Shown piece after piece: positions 18,505-27,585 of a stretch of 64,000 bases of DNA. Location: contig CAZJHX010000019.1 of NCBI GenBank assembly GCA_964545715.1, positions 1 through 64,000 on the forward strand, read 5' to 3'. A model generated the notes under the pieces. That model had not been told where the DNA came from, did no database searches, and saw only the letters and a program-made list of their open reading frames with translations. A program made the translations under genes and the position numbers. Source of the stretch: CAZJHX01 sp964545715 (GTDB lineage: Bacteria > Myxococcota_A > UBA9042 > GCA-2863065). Within the stretch, counting starts at the first letter, position 1. Each line of letters starts with the position of its first letter.

Positions 18505-19314
18505 TCAGCGCAGGTTGTTGTCGGTAAGAAACGCCTCTACATCACTCCAAAACGCGCTCCAGACCGGCGGGCAGTCGTTGTGATCCGCGTCGTAGGGGAC
18601 GAGCGTCGCGTTGGCGGCGGCAGCGGCCAGGTCTTCGGAGTGTTCGAACGGGTTCATGCTGTCATGCCTGCCGTGAACCAGCAGCACCGGGACGTCCAAC
18701 GACCGCAGGACGGACAAATTGTCGAACGGGTCGCGCACGAACATCGAGGGCAGCAGGTATCCGCGCGCCATGCGGGTCACGCTGGTGAAGGTGGACTGCA
18801 GTACAAGCGCCGCAGGTGTGCGCTCCGCGGCCAGGGCGCACGCGACGCCGCCACCCAGCGAGCGCCCGTGGAAGATGATGCTATGTTTGTCCACGTCGGG
18901 ACGCGCGGCGAGCAGGTCGTAAAAAGCGACGTAGTCGGCCGTGACCGCCTCTTGCGACGGGGACCCGGCCGAGCGGCCGAAGCCCCGATACTCCGGCAGC
19001 AGGACGCTGAAGCCGAGCTCCTGCCAGCCCGTCATCAGCGGGGCCATATACTCGATCAGCTCCGCGTTGCCGTGGGCCGCGATGACGGCCGGGCCCGGCG
19101 TGGTGGCCGAGACCCCTTTGCCGGGCAGCAGCCAGGCCTCAACCCGGCCCTCGTCGGTGTTGAGCCACAGCTTCTCCAGACCCGGGAGCTGACCTGAAAT
19201 GCGCTCATCCGTCGGCGTGCGCGTCCCGGGCCAGATGACCCAACGTTGTAGTGTAAAGAGCATGACCCACCAGATGAGGCTGTAGAGGAGAACGCGCTTG
19301 GCGACCGATCGCAC
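18505..19314 (-). CDS. Membrane-anchored alpha/beta hydrolase
   Basis: A 269-residue serine hydrolase of the alpha/beta fold. An N-terminal hydrophobic helix (about 8-28) probably anchors it in the inner membrane. The nucleophile elbow HGRSLGGG, the acidic residue in VHGRHDSMNP and the histidine in DADHNDCP form the expected Ser-Asp-His triad, and HGNAE supplies the oxyanion region. The family includes carboxylesterases and peptidases resembling eukaryotic ABHD13; the substrate is unknown. The GTG at 19314 keeps the membrane helix but overlaps the divergent decarboxylase frame if that starts at 19298. ATG 19263 would remove half of the helix. Confidence 0.8.
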   Translation of the reverse strand: MRSVAKRVLLYSLIWWVMLFTLQRWVIWPGTRTPTDERISGQLPGLEKLWLNTDEGRVEAWLLPGKGVSATTPGPAVIAAHGNAELIEYMAPLMTGWQELGFSVLLPEYRGFGRSAGSPSQEAVTADYVAFYDLLAARPDVDKHSIIFHGRSLGGGVACALAAERTPAALVLQSTFTSVTRMARGYLLPSMFVRDPFDNLSVLRSLDVPVLLVHGRHDSMNPFEHSEDLAAAAANATLVPYDADHNDCPPVWSAFWSDVEAFLTDNNLR

Positions 19315-20767
19315 GATACCCCAGCGTCCCGCAGCGGGCGATCGTCTCGAGCTGTCCGTGTCGGATCTGGAAGCCATGGCGTCCGCTATAGTGAAGCGGA
19401 TCGGGGCGCATATCGCCACGCTGGAGACGTTGCCTGCCGCTGAGACCGACGTCGACGCGCTGGCGGCGTTTGCCGGCACGCTGGCCGAGCCGCTGCCGCA
19501 GACGCCGACCGACCTGGACGCGCTGTTGGACCTGCTCTTCGACGAGGCGATCCCGCGCAGCTACAACACCGCCGGCCCGGGCTACCTGGCCTACGTTCCG
19601 GGCGGCGGGCTGCTGCACAGCGCGCTGGCGGACCTGATCGCCAACGCCGTCAACAGGTACGTGGGCGTATACGTGGCTGCGCCGGCCCTGGTGCAGCTGG
19701 AGAGCAACGTCGTACGCTGGTTTTGCGACATGGTCGGCTACCCCGAGGGCGCCTTCGGCTACCTGACCAGCGGCGGGTCACTGGCCAACCTGTCGGCCAT
19801 CGTCACGGCGCGACGCGAGCGTCTGCCCGAGGACTTTTTGTCCGGCGTGATCTACACGTCGGATCAGGCGCATCACAGCGTCATGCGCGCTGCGCTGCTC
19901 GCCGGCTTTCCAGCGGCCAACGTGCGCGTGATCACGGCCGATGAGGACTTTCGGCTGCCCGTCGCGGCGGTCGCCGAGGCCATCGCGGCGGATCGGCGGG
20001 CAGGGCTGCAGCCGTTTCTGATCGCGGCGAGCGCGGGCACCACCAACAGCGGCGTCGTCGACGATCTGCACGGGCTGGCCAACCTGGCGGCGCATGAGCG
20101 GTGCTGGCTGCACGCGGACGCGGCGTACGGCGGCTTCTTTGTCCTGACCGAGCGGGGACGCCGGGCGCTGAGCGGGCTCGAGCGCGCGGACTCGATCACG
20201 TTGGACCCGCACAAGGGGCTCTTTCTACCGTACGGCACAGGTGCGCTGCTGGTGCGCGACCGGACGGCGCTTGCCCGGGCGCACGACGTGACGGGCGACT
20301 ACATGCCGGGCATGCAGTCCGACCCCAGCCGTGTGGATTTCTGCGCGATCTCACCCGAGCTCAGCCGAGACTTTCGGGGGCTGCGCGTCTGGCTGCCGTT
20401 GAAGCTGGCCGGCGCGGAGGCGTTTGAAGCCGCGCTGAACGAGAAGATGGACCTGGCGCGCTGGGCGGCCGGCGAGCTGCGAGACATCGAGGGCATGACG
20501 GTCCTGGCCGAGCCCGAGCTGAGCCTGGTGGCGTTTCGGCTGACGGACCCGGCGGGCGGCGACGGCAACGCGCTGAACCAGGCGCTGCTGGACGCGATCA
20601 ACGCACCGCGACGCGTCTACCTGACCGGCACCTGGCTGAAGGGGCTCTTTACGTTGCGGATCTGCGTGCTGTGTTTTCGGACCCACGGCGACCGTCTCGC
20701 CATGTGCCTGGAAGACATCCGCGCCGCGGTCAACCGCCTCGGCTCTTCTTCTCCGCCGCCGACATGA
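19298..20767 (+). CDS. Pyridoxal-phosphate-dependent decarboxylase (group II)
   Basis: A 489-residue cytosolic enzyme of the aromatic-amino-acid/glutamate decarboxylase family. The PLP lysine is Lys306 in LDPHKGLFLPYG. The upstream aspartate contact is in LHADAAYGGFF, and the substrate-pocket region GPGYLAYVPGGG is present. It would decarboxylate an L-amino acid to an amine; which one cannot be read from the sequence. The start is uncertain: TTG 19298 gives the full frame and overlaps the divergent hydrolase start by 17 bp, while GTG 19358 and ATG 19376 are in-frame alternatives. Its 3' end overlaps the convergent CNBD gene by 38 bp in the corrected frame of that gene. Confidence 0.85.
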   Translation: MATDRTIPQRPAAGDRLELSVSDLEAMASAIVKRIGAHIATLETLPAAETDVDALAAFAGTLAEPLPQTPTDLDALLDLLFDEAIPRSYNTAGPGYLAYVPGGGLLHSALADLIANAVNRYVGVYVAAPALVQLESNVVRWFCDMVGYPEGAFGYLTSGGSLANLSAIVTARRERLPEDFLSGVIYTSDQAHHSVMRAALLAGFPAANVRVITADEDFRLPVAAVAEAIAADRRAGLQPFLIAASAGTTNSGVVDDLHGLANLAAHERCWLHADAAYGGFFVLTERGRRALSGLERADSITLDPHKGLFLPYGTGALLVRDRTALARAHDVTGDYMPGMQSDPSRVDFCAISPELSRDFRGLRVWLPLKLAGAEAFEAALNEKMDLARWAAGELRDIEGMTVLAEPELSLVAFRLTDPAGGDGNALNQALLDAINAPRRVYLTGTWLKGLFTLRICVLCFRTHGDRLAMCLEDIRAAVNRLGSSSPPPT

Positions 20768-22047
20768 GCCCGGCCGGGCGAACGCTCTTGACCGAGTCCA
20801 GATCGTCCATATCCATGTCCCACTCGGCCAGCGCGGTCTGCATGTAGGCGAGCACCATCTCGTCTGACTCGCTGTCGCTCATCTGCCGCTTCTGTGGCTC
20901 CGGCTTGGCGTCCGGGTTGATCGGCATGCCACGAGGGCCTTTGGAGAAGCCGCCATCGCCCCTGCGACCACCCTTGGGGCGAGACAGCCGCGGCTTGGGC
21001 AGCCCGTGCGTGAGGCGGCGCAGGTCCTTTTGCGGGGCCTGCGGACGAGCCGCTGGGGCCGGACAAAACGGAGGCCAGCCGGTCGTTGGCCGACCGAAGC
21101 TGCCGGATGCCGGCGACTGCGATCTGGTGCTGGAAACGGACGGCGATCATGCTGGCCGCCTCCAACAGCAGCTGGAACGCCTCGCGCTTGAGCTCCAGCA
21201 CGACGGTCTCGCCGGCCGCCTTGATCGTGGCGGATCGGGGAGAGCGGTCGACCAGCGCCATCTGCCCCACAAGCGTGCCCTTGTCGAGAGTGGCCAGGAT
21301 GCGGTCGCTGCCGGACATGTGACGCACGACGTGCACGGCGCCTCGCGCGATGATGTAGCAGGACGTGCCGGGGTCCCCTTCTCGACAGAGCACGGCGCCG
21401 TCGGCGTATTTCCGCGCGGGCGCGGCCGTCAGAAACGCCTTCAGCTCCTTGTTGCTGAACCCCTCGAAGCACTTGAGCGCGCGCAGGTCGATGCGTCCCG
21501 CGTCCGCGTCTTTGTACATGGCGGCGTTGCCCGAGTCGCCCGGCAGCCGCGTGGGCTCGTTGCCCTTGCTGGGGGAGCTCAGGCCGCGCGAGTCCATCTC
21601 CCGCTCCAGCCGCTCATTGGTGTCCCGGATGCGGCGCGTCAGGTGGGAGATCACCCCGCCGACGATAGCCACGGACACCTTGGGGGCGTGCTTTTCAATG
21701 GCCAGCAGCATGCGCCGCTCGACCTCCAGGACCAGCGACGCCTTGGACGCCACCACGTTCGCGGAGCGCGCTGCGGGATCGACGCACGACATCTCGCCCA
21801 CGACCTCACCGGGGTAGATAGCCGCGACCTCGGTGGCGCCGGGGCCGTCCTCGACGCGGACCGAGAGGCGGCCTTTGGCGACGATGACCATGCTGTCGCC
21901 TTGTTGCCCCTTTTTGAAGAGCTGCGTCCCGGGGGCCAGCTCACGCGACCGCACCGACTTGGCCAACGCGTCCGCGTGTTGATCACTGAGGGAGGAGAGG
22001 AACGGCACCCGGCGAAGGTGCTCACGTGTCTGTAGCGTATCCGGCAT
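20730..22047 (-). CDS. Protein with two cyclic-nucleotide-binding-type domains, apparent frameshift near the C-terminus
   Basis: Two cNMP-binding (CRP-type) beta-barrel domains are visible: one around residues 15-135 (GDSMVIVAKGRLSV, GEVVGEMSCVD) and one around 190-310 (GTSCYIIARGAVHVV, GTLVGQMALVDRSPRSAT). No DNA-binding helix-turn-helix follows. From about 21010-21070 the frame must shift by one base. The open frame itself continues to 20617, antisense through the decarboxylase. The adjacent frame instead gives a coherent tail (PKPRLSRPKGGRRGDGGF, then an acidic SDSESDEMVLAYMQTAL segment) that stops at 20730. This is either a sequencing error or a real mutation. Start: ATG 22047 (TTG 22056 is possible). 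Confidence 0.72.
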
Positions 22048-22153
22048 CAGGAGCAATGTTACGGGACAAACGTTGCAAGCGGCAACGATCCCGGGTGTTC
22101 CGCTCGTGCGGTTGACATGGTAATGTAAGGTTTCCTGGGTGGTAGGAGGACAA

Positions 22154-23068
22154 TTGGATCACGATCGTCGGCGCGCGCCGCGAAGGCGCATGCTCTTGAG
22201 GCTCGGTTTCGACTACGCGAAAAAGCACGTCACGTCCGTAGCCACGGACATCAACCACCTAGGCGTCTTCGTGAATACCCAGGTCGTCCCTCCCGTCGGT
22301 TACCGGCTGGTCTTTGAATACGCTCCCGACCAGGAGCCACGTCACTCGATCATCTTCAAATCCGCGGTCGTTCGCGTCGTCCACCAGACGCTGCGCGCCA
22401 GCCGCATTCCCGGTATGGCCTGCTGCTTTGAAGAGATCGCGTCTACCGGCGGCGCCGCGCATCTACGCCACTTCCTGGACGACATCCTGGGCTGCCGGCC
22501 GGGCGACTACGACCCCGCTCAGTTCACCAAGAACGAGTCCGGCTATGCGGCGCTGAAGCTGGATGGCGCGGAGATCGTCAGCGACGCGCGCAAGGTCCAC
22601 GAGGACCGTCTCACCGACGGAAAGTACCTGCCCACGGACGGCACCGAGACGGAGAACATCCTGCGCCCGTACACGGGGACCGAGCGACGCCGCAACCCGC
22701 GGTTCTCGGTGCGCGTGGAGGTCAGCTACTACTGCGGCGACATCCCATATCTGGGCTCGGTGCTGAACATCAGCCAGAGCAGCCTGTTCATGCAGACCGA
22801 CCACGATATCCCGACGGTAGGCACCAACGTGTCGCTGAAGTTTCCGCTGGCGGAGGCGCCCGACCCGCAATACGTGCGCATCGACGGCACGATCTGCCGC
22901 CACTGGGACCGCGAGTCCGAGGCGCTGCCCGGGTACGCGGTGCACTTCGATCACGTCGGCGAGCTTGGCCGCCGCGGCATCTTCCAGATGTACCTGAACA
23001 ACTTCCGCAAGCGCGCCAGCTCACCCCGCACCCGCCGCGGCTTCCACTATTCAGCGCGCAGGCGTTAG
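22154..23068 (+). CDS. Tandem PilZ-domain protein
   Basis: A 304-residue soluble protein with two PilZ-like domains. The first, at about residues 3-115, has DRRRAPRRRM and a degenerate TDINHLGVFV. The second, at about 175-290, has ERRRNPRFSVRVEV and LNISQSSLFM. PilZ domains bind c-di-GMP through RxxxR and (D/N)xSxxG; the second motif is degenerate in both, so binding is uncertain. Start choice: a GGAGGA ribosome binding site at 22145-22150 points to TTG 22154 rather than the upstream GTG 22139. It is divergent from the CNBD gene (106 bp between starts) and overlaps the convergent serine-hydrolase gene by 18 bp. Confidence 0.78.
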   Translation: MDHDRRRAPRRRMLLRLGFDYAKKHVTSVATDINHLGVFVNTQVVPPVGYRLVFEYAPDQEPRHSIIFKSAVVRVVHQTLRASRIPGMACCFEEIASTGGAAHLRHFLDDILGCRPGDYDPAQFTKNESGYAALKLDGAEIVSDARKVHEDRLTDGKYLPTDGTETENILRPYTGTERRRNPRFSVRVEVSYYCGDIPYLGSVLNISQSSLFMQTDHDIPTVGTNVSLKFPLAEAPDPQYVRIDGTICRHWDRESEALPGYAVHFDHVGELGRRGIFQMYLNNFRKRASSPRTRRGFHYSARRR

Positions 23069-24331
23069 TAGCGGGACGATCGACACGCGGCTGAGACTCA
23101 GCCCTTTCTCCGACAGCGCCTCAGTCATGTCTTTCAAGGCGGCACGTGCCAGCCGGGCCAGGTGCTTGCTGTCGCCGGCGCTGGCCAGCGCGACCACGGC
23201 CACGCCCCGCTCGGGCAGCACGCGCACGCAAGAGGCGTACTGCCAGGTCGAGCCGGTATGCGAGATCATGAGGTCCTTGCCCAGCGTGCCGATGCCCCAG
23301 TTCACCCCGAAGACGCTGTGTCCCGGGCGACCATACCCGGCCACGCGGTGGGTCTCCCGCACGCTCGAGCGGCGTATCGGACCGCGATCAGGCGTGCTGC
23401 GCGGCGGCCACGCGTCCATCTGAAACGCGGCGTAGCGCCCCAGATCCTTCAGCGTGGAGTACAGCCCGCCCATGGCCGCGCCGGCGCCGATTCGCCAGTG
23501 GTGGCGTGGCGCAAAGCCGCCCTCTTTGGTGCGCGTGTAGCCGGTGGCCATGCGCTTGGCGGGCACCGACTCGGGGCGCCAGAACGTGCTGGTCATGCCG
23601 ATCCTGGCCAGGATCTCGCGTTGCATGTACTGGGTGAACGGGACGCCCGACACGCGGCTGATGATCTGCCCGACCAGCCCCATGCCCAGGTTGGAGTATT
23701 TGGTGCGGGTGCCGGGCGAGGTCTCGAGCTTGAGACCGTCCAGGACGCCGATCAGCTCAGCCGCGGACAGATCCTTGTCGGCGCGCGACGCATAGTCGAT
23801 GCCCCCGACGCGCGGCATGCCCGAGGTGTGTGTGATCAAGTGACGCAGCGTGATCTTTGGCGAGTCCGTCGACGGTGGAATCACCCGCGCCAGCTCCGGA
23901 AGGTAGCGTGTGGCGGGCGCGTCCAACTCCAATCGCCCCTCGTCACGCAGTTTGAGCACGGCCAGCCCCGTCACCGTTTTTGTGACGGACGCGATGCGAA
24001 ACACCGTGTCAGCGCTCACCAACTCGCTGCGCCCCAGGCGCTTGGAGCCGTAGCCCGCCCACCAGATGAGGTTACCGTCGAGGACGACGCCCACGGTCAG
24101 CGCCGGGTAGCGCTTGTCGGCGACAAGCTCGGAGGCCGTCTCCGCAATTGTGCCCACCACCCGCAGGACCCGATCCACGCGCTTCTGGCGGGTGCCCGGA
24201 TCCAGCGTGCCGTCAGGGCGCACCACGACGTTTACCGACGGCTCGATCGCAGGGCTGCACCCACCGACGAAGGCGACAAAAGAAAAGGCCGCGATAAGTC
24301 GCAAGCATGCGTTTGTAGTCAGAAGTCTCAT
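23051..24331 (-). CDS. Serine hydrolase lipoprotein of the class C beta-lactamase family
   Basis: A 426-residue protein. The ATG at 24331 opens a signal peptide with lipobox FVGGC (Cys25). The penicillin-binding-like fold is shown by Ser115-x-x-Lys118 in IASVTKT, Tyr212-Ser-Asn214 in KYSNLG, and the HTG triad near the end in ISHTGSTW. The family includes esterases, D-aminopeptidases and class C beta-lactamases. Membership alone does not indicate antibiotic resistance, and a chromosomal lipoprotein of this type more often acts on peptidoglycan peptides or esters. It is periplasmic and lipid-anchored. Its start lies 29 bp from the divergent HEAT-like gene. Confidence 0.85.
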   Translation of the reverse strand: MRLLTTNACLRLIAAFSFVAFVGGCSPAIEPSVNVVVRPDGTLDPGTRQKRVDRVLRVVGTIAETASELVADKRYPALTVGVVLDGNLIWWAGYGSKRLGRSELVSADTVFRIASVTKTVTGLAVLKLRDEGRLELDAPATRYLPELARVIPPSTDSPKITLRHLITHTSGMPRVGGIDYASRADKDLSAAELIGVLDGLKLETSPGTRTKYSNLGMGLVGQIISRVSGVPFTQYMQREILARIGMTSTFWRPESVPAKRMATGYTRTKEGGFAPRHHWRIGAGAAMGGLYSTLKDLGRYAAFQMDAWPPRSTPDRGPIRRSSVRETHRVAGYGRPGHSVFGVNWGIGTLGKDLMISHTGSTWQYASCVRVLPERGVAVVALASAGDSKHLARLARAALKDMTEALSEKGLSLSRVSIVPLLTPAR

Positions 24332-24360
24332 GCCGGGGGGTATGTTACACTGACTCGAAC

Positions 24361-26592
24361 GTGGCAAAGGACCTGTCGCACAAGAAGAACCTCGATCTGC
24401 CCGCCTACAAGAAGCTGGCGGAGCTGAGTGAGGAAGAGCTCGCCGAGCGGCACGAGCTTATCGACTTCTGTCGCACCTTGTGCCGCGCAGTACTTCAAAA
24501 CAGCTACTACAGCCCCGACCATCCGATGGCCCGAAAGGTGGCCGAGGAGCCCTATGGCCTGCTGCAGCATCTAGGCCGCAAGTGGGACGAGTTCACGTTT
24601 GTCCTGGCCGCGTGGAGCGACGACAAATCGGTCGCGCTGGAGGGCGTCTTCAACGAGGCGATCTCGCTGGAAGAGCTGATCGGCGGCACCGCGGGCGAGC
24701 ACTTCAGCGCCAAGATGCACACGTTCTGCCAGCGCAACCGTCTGATCAGCTTCGCGATCAAGAACCTCATCGGCGACGACGAGTTCCACCGGTTCATCGC
24801 CGTGTTCGTCGAGCGGCACGTCGACATGGAGGCGCAGCGTCTCGTCGAGGAGTTTGAGGGCACCGGACGCGGCCCCAAATTCACCGAGCAGCTGCTGGAC
24901 GCCAACGTCATCAACGTTTCGGTGGTGCTGGAAGAGGACCTGAGCACCGCAAAGCGCCGCCTGCCGTGGCGCGTCAAGATCGCGCTCGCACGCCTGGGCA
25001 AAGACCTGCGCAACATCCCGCTTTACAGCCAGGCGACCGCGGTCGAGTTGAAAGCCGCGAAGCTGCGCCTGCTGCGCGACATCATGCGCCCGCTGCGTCG
25101 CGGCAGCTACATGCGCCAGCTCTTCTTGAACCTGGACCTGATCTCCGAGAGCGTCGACGAGTTCGAGGGCGTGGATCTGGAGCCCGACCTCATGGCCGCC
25201 CTGCCCTTCGACCGCCTGCTGGTGTTGGCGCGCTCGCTGCTGGCGGAGCAGGAGCGGTTGAGCCGCCCGCAGATGGACGACACGCAGGCGGTGCGAGAGG
25301 ATTTGCCGGAGGTGCTGGCCCGTCTGCTGGCCCACGTCGGCGAAGAGCTGTGCCACGTCCAGGACCTGGAGGGGTCGACCGAGCTTCTGCGTGAGCTGTT
25401 CGAGCAGAAGATGATTACGATCGACAAGCTGCCCCGCCGCATGCAGGAGCAGATCCGCATGGACCGCTGGACGGCGTCGTTTCTGGTCGACGCCAACGGC
25501 TTTCTGCAGCTCTTTGATGCCATCGAGGACCCGCGGGTCTATGTCCAGCAGCTGCCCAACGTCGTCGCGATCTTCCCAAACCTGATCCGAGTGCGTAAAT
25601 ACGGCGAGGCGGAAAAGATCATCGATATGCTGCACCGCCATCACACCGAGGAAGGCGGGTTCCACGGGCGCACGGTTATGGTCGACGAGGCGCTGGCCAA
25701 GCTGGACAACAAAGAGGTCTACAAGCACCTCAGTCGCGCCATGATCAACGAGAGCGAAGACGTGCGCGACATCCTGCGCCGCCTGTTCGTGGAGATGGGC
25801 CCGGCGTCGATCCCGCCATTGGTGCGCGTGCTGGATCACTCAACCCGCGCGGACGTGTGCAACGACGCCGCGATGGCGCTGGTACAGCTCGGCTCACGCG
25901 GGCTGGAGCATATCAAGGAGGTCCTGGGCGACCGGCACGTCAAGCGCAACACGGCGCGCTATCTGTTGAAGGTGCTGGGGGAGCTTGGTGACGGCGACTC
26001 GACGGACGTGCTGTATCAGTACACACGCCACCCTCACGGCGCGGTCCGCGACGCGGCGCTGGAGTCCATCGTCCGCATCCACGGGCTCAAGGCGGAGCCG
26101 CTGCTGGTGCGCGCGCTCAACGACACCGACGAGACGCTGGTCTGCCGCGTCATCCGCTTTCTGGTGCGGCTGCGAAGTGAGCACAAGGCGTTCATGTTCC
26201 GGCTGCTACAGTTTATCGGGGCGGTCAACGTGGACGGCCACGACCAGGTCGAAGTGCCGATGAACGTGGAGGTGTCCGCGATTCAGGCGCTGGCCACCAT
26301 GGGCAACCTGGAGCTCGGGGACCTCGGCACGCTGGAAGAGCAGCTGATCAAGCGACTGGACGCGTATCAGAGCAGCCGGGTCATGGGCATCCTGAACCGC
26401 GGTCGGACGTCCGATAACGACATCGTCCGCTTTGCCTTGTGCGACGCGCTGGTGACGGTCGGGACGGAGCTGTCGATCGAGCGACTGGGCCAGACGAGCG
26501 TGGAGCCGAGCCCGCGAGTCCGAGAGCGCATGGAGCAGTCCGTGATCAAGCTGCGGCGACGCATGTCGGGCGGAACCCCCGCAGAGGCGTGA
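24361..26592 (+). CDS. HEAT-like helical repeat protein
   Basis: A 743-residue soluble, largely helical protein. Residues about 430-640 carry HEAT-type repeats (for example VRDILRRLFVEMGPASIPPL, AVRDAALESIVRIHGLKAEP). The N-terminal 400 residues are helical without a recognised domain. HEAT proteins are scaffolds or binding platforms; the partner is unknown. GTG 24361 is the start used, with little room upstream because the divergent gene starts at 24331. The 3' end overlaps the next gene by 4 bp (GTGA), so translation is probably coupled to the binding-protein gene, which is unusual company for a transporter. Confidence 0.75.
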   Translation: MAKDLSHKKNLDLPAYKKLAELSEEELAERHELIDFCRTLCRAVLQNSYYSPDHPMARKVAEEPYGLLQHLGRKWDEFTFVLAAWSDDKSVALEGVFNEAISLEELIGGTAGEHFSAKMHTFCQRNRLISFAIKNLIGDDEFHRFIAVFVERHVDMEAQRLVEEFEGTGRGPKFTEQLLDANVINVSVVLEEDLSTAKRRLPWRVKIALARLGKDLRNIPLYSQATAVELKAAKLRLLRDIMRPLRRGSYMRQLFLNLDLISESVDEFEGVDLEPDLMAALPFDRLLVLARSLLAEQERLSRPQMDDTQAVREDLPEVLARLLAHVGEELCHVQDLEGSTELLRELFEQKMITIDKLPRRMQEQIRMDRWTASFLVDANGFLQLFDAIEDPRVYVQQLPNVVAIFPNLIRVRKYGEAEKIIDMLHRHHTEEGGFHGRTVMVDEALAKLDNKEVYKHLSRAMINESEDVRDILRRLFVEMGPASIPPLVRVLDHSTRADVCNDAAMALVQLGSRGLEHIKEVLGDRHVKRNTARYLLKVLGELGDGDSTDVLYQYTRHPHGAVRDAALESIVRIHGLKAEPLLVRALNDTDETLVCRVIRFLVRLRSEHKAFMFRLLQFIGAVNVDGHDQVEVPMNVEVSAIQALATMGNLELGDLGTLEEQLIKRLDAYQSSRVMGILNRGRTSDNDIVRFALCDALVTVGTELSIERLGQTSVEPSPRVRERMEQSVIKLRRRMSGGTPAEA

Positions 26593-27578
26593 CCCGCATC
26601 GCCCCCATCTACCTGTGGGTCGGGGCCTTCATCGTTGCCGTCGTAGTCGCGCTGGAGGTCTTTCGCCCGCTGGCCAATCGCGTCGAAGAGGGTCCCGCCA
26701 TGGACCCGTCGGCGCAGAGAGCGCTCACCGCTCAGTGGACGCTGCGGGAGACCGGATCGTGGCGCGAGCTGGAGGCGCCCGACGGTGACGTCACAGCGGT
26801 GGCGGCAAAGCCGATGCGCATCGTGTCTCAGGTGTTGGTCAGCGACGAGATCCTCCACGAGCTGGTCGCTCCCGAGCGCGTCCTGGCGCACAGCACCATC
26901 TCGGCTGACGTGCGCTACAGCAACATCGCCGACATCGCCAGGGGATACGATCGGCTGGTCAGCACAAACGCCGAGGCGATGCTGTCATTGCGTCCCGACC
27001 TGGTCTTCGTGGCGAGCTACAGCACGCTGGAGACTGTGACCCAGCTGCGCCGGGCAAAGGTGCCGATCATCCAGATGACCAAGTTCGACTCGATCGACTC
27101 CATTTTGGAGAACGTGCGCGTGATCGGCTTTGCGGTCGGAGCGGATGACAAGGCCGCGGCCCTGATCGCGGACGTGCGCGCTCGCCTGGCCGCCCTGGTC
27201 TCAAAGAGCCGACGCAGCGGCCCGGCGCCGAGGCTCCTCTCGTGGTCCGGCGGAACCGTCCCTGGGCTCAACACGATCTTTCACGATGTCGTAACCCGGT
27301 TGGGCGCGGTGAACATCCCGGCCGAGGCCGGACATAGTGGCTGGCCTCAGGTCAGCGCCGAGCAGGTCGGAAAGTGGGACCCGGAGTGGATCGTCCTGCC
27401 TGCCGCACCGGGCCAGGAAGACCGCGAGCGGGCAGGGCTGTTGGCGGACAAGGCCATCGCTCACACATCCGCCGTACGTCACGGACGGATCATCATCATC
27501 CCAACCCCGCATTACACGTCGGTGACTCATCATGTCTTGAAGATGGTGGAGGCCCTGTCCGCGAGCTTGTACCCGTAG
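26589..27578 (+). CDS. ABC transporter periplasmic substrate-binding protein (cobalamin/iron-chelate type, BtuF-like)
   Basis: A 329-residue protein of the TroA/BtuF superfamily (class III binding proteins, cobalamin, heme or siderophore). An N-terminal hydrophobic segment (about 4-24, YLWVGAFIVAVVVALEV) with no lipobox suggests a membrane-anchored periplasmic protein. Family features are RIVSQVLVSDEILHELVAPERVLA, LRPDLVFVASY, and a C-terminal long-helix domain. The start is GTG 26589, overlapping the preceding stop. It is the likely partner of the permease and ATPase at 29116-30944, from which it is separated by two opposite-strand signalling genes. The ligand cannot be fixed from sequence. 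Confidence 0.85.
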   Translation: MTRIAPIYLWVGAFIVAVVVALEVFRPLANRVEEGPAMDPSAQRALTAQWTLRETGSWRELEAPDGDVTAVAAKPMRIVSQVLVSDEILHELVAPERVLAHSTISADVRYSNIADIARGYDRLVSTNAEAMLSLRPDLVFVASYSTLETVTQLRRAKVPIIQMTKFDSIDSILENVRVIGFAVGADDKAAALIADVRARLAALVSKSRRSGPAPRLLSWSGGTVPGLNTIFHDVVTRLGAVNIPAEAGHSGWPQVSAEQVGKWDPEWIVLPAAPGQEDRERAGLLADKAIAHTSAVRHGRIIIIPTPHYTSVTHHVLKMVEALSASLYP

Positions 27579-27585
27579 GGCGCTC

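Noticed and set aside
20617..20729. Extended C-terminus of the CNBD protein in the unshifted frame
   Set aside because: It runs antisense inside the decarboxylase and has low-complexity Arg/Ala/Gly sequence; the shifted frame is more plausible.
22112..22117. TTGACA as a -35 box for the PilZ gene
   Set aside because: No -10-like hexamer lies 16-18 nt downstream; that position reads TGGGTG.
23051..24331. Antibiotic-resistance beta-lactamase
   Set aside because: The SxxK/YxN/HTG motifs show the fold only; many family members are esterases or peptidases, and the lipoprotein context does not indicate resistance.
26439..26588. N-terminal extension of the binding protein
   Set aside because: These codons lie inside the HEAT-like gene and translate to Arg/Ala-rich sequence; the GTG at 26589 directly precedes the hydrophobic anchor.
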